This document shows positions 6,147-7,972 of a stretch of 7,972 nt of DNA, in pieces. Position 1 is the first letter of the stretch; every line of letters begins with the position of its first letter. Location of the stretch: contig JAEZKW010000224.1 in assembly GCA_023415375.1 (NCBI GenBank), forward strand, positions 1 through 7,972, in the 5' to 3' direction. The translations under genes were made by a program, and so were the position numbers. Under the pieces are notes generated by a model, which had not been told where the DNA came from, did no database searches, and was given only the letters and a program-made list of their open reading frames with translations. This DNA comes from Bacillota bacterium (GTDB lineage: Bacteria > Bacillota > UBA4882 > UBA8346).

Positions 6147-7025
6147 TCAGTTAATGATAATAGCGACCGCAGCATTGGCACAAATATCATCGCGATTTTT
6201 AGACTGACGGAAGATTTTAGAATCCTCGCTGCTAATAATGACGTCGGTGGCCTCACCTTTCACTTTAATAGCGCCGACCGCTTTTACAACCAACGGATTA
6301 TTTCCAAGACGCTCAACGTTATCTTCTTTCACTTTTTCAATTGAACGGGAATAAACAACGATTGATTTATCAACTCTTACCATGCTTGGACCATAAATTA
6401 ACAAATTGGTATCAGCTTCGAACACTTGGGGAGCAATGGCCCCTTTGACGCTATAATTACGGGCATCAATAATTAAGCCGGTGTAGACGGTGGAAGCAGC
6501 GTTATTAGAAGCTGTATCATTATCTGGAGTAATATCCGGCGCAATGGCTGGAGGTGTTACCAGTGAAGATAATGATGGGCTTTGTTTCATCTGATCGAGG
6601 ATTAATGATGTTAAAGAACCGACCGGAACTAATAAGGTGACGGTACAGACCCCTCCCGAATAGGTCGATGAACCCAGTTGTGCGCCTTTGAGCATGCCTG
6701 TAACTTCGGTTCGTATGATATCATTTTCCAATTCCATATCTTTTACAAAGGTATTTGAATGAACCCGAACGCCTTCAACGACTTCTAATGCGTTCCGTTG
6801 GGCGACGGCAACAGCTGCTCTTTCAGCTAATATTGGTGCCACAGCCGAATTGGCATCAGCTTTGGCCGCACCACGGCCGATAACTGTAATAACGCCTTTT
6901 TCCCAGCTGATTTGTCCTTTATTCGTAGCAACATTTTCTTCCAACATGCCGGGATATCCGAAGACAGTAACACTTGCGAAACATAAAACAATGGCTAATC
7001 CTAAAGTTAAAATCCGTGTTTTCAT
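6147..7025 (-). CDS. LPP20-domain exported protein
   Basis: LPP20-domain proteins include Helicobacter LPP20 and Vibrio FlgP, which are surface or flagellar-ring proteins. I start at ATG 7025, giving 292 residues and a signal peptide ending near residue 23 (MKTRILTLG then AIVLCFASVTVFG). A TTG at 7055 would add ten residues and has no ribosome site. Residues about 44-137 are LPP20-like: GVITVIGRGAAKAD, AERAAVAVAQRNALEVVEGV, TGMLKGAQL and CTVTLLVPVG. A Pro/Asn/Asp-rich linker spans about 146-179. A second domain, about 180-292, has YTGLIIDARN, IAPQVF, NPLVVKAVGAIKV and DVIISSEDSKI, which I recognise as commonly following LPP20. Cys15 lies in the signal core, and IVLC is not a lipobox. The ribosome site is either GGAAG 5 bases away or AAGGAGG 13 bases away. 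Confidence 0.86.
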   Translation of the reverse strand: MKTRILTLGLAIVLCFASVTVFGYPGMLEENVATNKGQISWEKGVITVIGRGAAKADANSAVAPILAERAAVAVAQRNALEVVEGVRVHSNTFVKDMELENDIIRTEVTGMLKGAQLGSSTYSGGVCTVTLLVPVGSLTSLILDQMKQSPSLSSLVTPPAIAPDITPDNDTASNNAASTVYTGLIIDARNYSVKGAIAPQVFEADTNLLIYGPSMVRVDKSIVVYSRSIEKVKEDNVERLGNNPLVVKAVGAIKVKGEATDVIISSEDSKIFRQSKNRDDICANAAVAIIIN

Positions 7026-7030
7026 AGTAA

Positions 7031-7045
7031 CTTCCGAACCTCCTT
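7031..7045 (-). promoter_or_regulatory. Double ribosome binding site of the LPP20 gene
   Basis: On the - strand, AAGGAGG (7039-7045) lies 13 bases and GGAAG (7031-7035) lies 5 bases before ATG 7025. The strong site is farther than usual and the nearer one is weaker. Both support ATG 7025 over TTG 7055, which lies upstream of them. Confidence 0.6.
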
Positions 7046-7119
7046 GATTTATCAAAAAGATAGTTATTTACTTATCAAAATCTGTTTTCCAGGCATTCCT
7101 CCTTTGAAATTACATTATT

Positions 7120-7137
7120 AGGGTTTTGTAAAACCCT
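7120..7137 (-). other. Perfect hairpin overlapping the stop of the FlgT-like gene
   Basis: AGGGTTTT (7120-7127) and AAAACCCT (7130-7137) form an exact 8-bp stem that includes two bases of the TAG stop at 7136-7138. No T run follows on the - strand (AATAATGT), so it is a weak terminator at most. It could instead protect the upstream message or give partial readthrough into the LPP20 gene. The rest of the 110-base gap (7026-7135) holds a second AAAGGAGG at 7098-7105 with only a 10-codon reading frame behind it. Confidence 0.5.
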
Positions 7138-7972
7138 ACTTATGGTGAAGTACTATTTTGCTTCCGGTAAGATTGACAACCTCCATATTTAATTCTTGCC
7201 AGCTGGAGATGAGATCGGCCAATTGATCCGCCAGGAGTCCGGTGTCAACATCCAACTCCGCGTTGCCGTTGTTAAAGTTTCTTAAAAATACATTTTCCAC
7301 ATTGGGGGTGGCTTTTAAATGACGTTGCAATTGTTGCAAATCAGAATAATGAATGCCATCCACGGTGATTTGCAAGTTTCGCTCGCTGTCAATTAACTTC
7401 TTCCCGAGCTGCTCTTTTAGAAAATCGACAGCCTGATCGGTTGCATCATTTAAGGCTTTTTGAAATGCCAAACTATCGCTCAGAGCAACACCACGGGAAG
7501 TAAATGTCTGGGCAACCATAGCCTGTCCAGTATCAGCACGAACCGCCCGTACACTTAAATAAGCCCGATCGGTAAAGAGACCCTGGGTTTCACCGGCAGG
7601 TTCTTGCCGGATGCTACCGATGATAAGGATCTCCGCCTGATAGTTTACAGCAAGTTTGGAAAGGGTTTTTTGATCTTCGTTCCAAACTTGGGCTCCGCCT
7701 GATTTTTGAAGATCTACAATACGTTCCGGAGCAACCACAGGAAAACCGGCATCTTGCATAGATTGAGTCATTTTGGCGACCAGGTTCAAATCGGGAATTA
7801 CTATCATCAGTCGTGGCTTTCCGGCCTTTATTAAAGTTAATTTATAGGCATCAACGCTCTGCTTGATAGCAGCTCTTTTTATCGTTAAACGGACCAGGAC
7901 GTTGTAATAACCGTGATCGACCCAACTGTTTAAGACTTCCTGATTCGAAACATAACCGCTCGCCCTGGTCTT
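7136..7972 (-). CDS. FlgT-like envelope protein, 5' end outside the window
   Basis: The reading frame is open from the right window edge to TAG at 7136, giving 278 visible residues; the true start is beyond 7972. The ATG at 7807 is internal, because conserved-looking sequence continues upstream of it. Counting from the edge, residues about 1-45 look like the end of an FlgT N-terminal/LPP20-type domain (VLVRLTIKRA). A GKPRLMIVIPD motif at 51-61 opens a middle CsgG/TolB-like domain to about 190, with AGFPVVAPERIVDL, YQAEILIIGSIRQE and YLSVRAVRADTGQ. Residues 197-275 form a small alpha/beta domain (LQITVDG, LQRHLKATPNVENVF, AELDVDTG). The order matches Vibrio FlgT, which is periplasmic and stabilises the flagellar H/T ring. 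No flagellar gene is seen here, so a flagellar role is not claimed. Confidence 0.8.
   Translation of the reverse strand, partial: KTRASGYVSNQEVLNSWVDHGYYNVLVRLTIKRAAIKQSVDAYKLTLIKAGKPRLMIVIPDLNLVAKMTQSMQDAGFPVVAPERIVDLQKSGGAQVWNEDQKTLSKLAVNYQAEILIIGSIRQEPAGETQGLFTDRAYLSVRAVRADTGQAMVAQTFTSRGVALSDSLAFQKALNDATDQAVDFLKEQLGKKLIDSERNLQITVDGIHYSDLQQLQRHLKATPNVENVFLRNFNNGNAELDVDTGLLADQLADLISSWQELNMEVVNLTGSKIVLHHK

Noticed and set aside
7064..7096. 10-codon leader peptide behind AAAGGAGG
   Set aside because: Only one base separates the ribosome site from the ATG, and there is no attenuator or codon bias pointing to a control peptide.

Overview
The window looks like a chromosomal segment from a bacterium of moderate to low GC. 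Translation signals are strong and Shine-Dalgarno type (AAGGAGG, AGGAG, GGGAGGG), start codons include GTG, and genes are compactly packed. The gene families (an Opp/Dpp ATPase, a LarA-type protein, a two-CBS protein, and CsgG/LPP20/FlgT-like exported proteins) fit an anaerobic Firmicutes-like or other environmental lineage. No rRNA or other decisive taxonomic marker is present, so this placement is an inference.

Layout. Positions 39-1515 (+) hold the last visible gene of a peptide-transporter operon (an OppF/DppF-type ATPase) overlapping by 8 bases an unrecognised 167-residue protein. Positions 1516-1944 carry no convincing gene. They hold a dense cluster of perfect inverted repeats, then a possible promoter for a two-CBS-domain protein (1945-2382, +), which ends in a clear intrinsic terminator. 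Convergent to it, 2533-3714 (-) encodes a LarA-family (DUF2088) protein with the catalytic His/His/Lys/His set at LarA-like spacing. Positions 3715-4026 contain its likely promoter region, a strong terminator, and a 121-bp MITE-like repeat.

The right half (4027-7972, all -) is a cluster of four exported or envelope-type genes. In transcription order they are: a FlgT-like protein cut by the window edge, an LPP20-domain protein with a second conserved domain, a TPR protein with a CsgG-like C-terminal domain, and a CsgG-family protein with a FlgT-C-like domain and a Pro/Thr-rich tail. In proteobacteria these folds build curli secretion pores (CsgG) or outer-membrane flagellar rings (FlgO/FlgP/FlgT). 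Here no flagellar or curli gene is visible, and none of the three complete proteins has a lipobox. The cluster is therefore the best candidate in the window for an undescribed multiprotein envelope assembly.

For three of these genes, SD position and signal peptides point to specific starts: GTG at 5079, ATG at 6119 and ATG at 7025. All functional statements rest on motif reading by eye; no database search was run.
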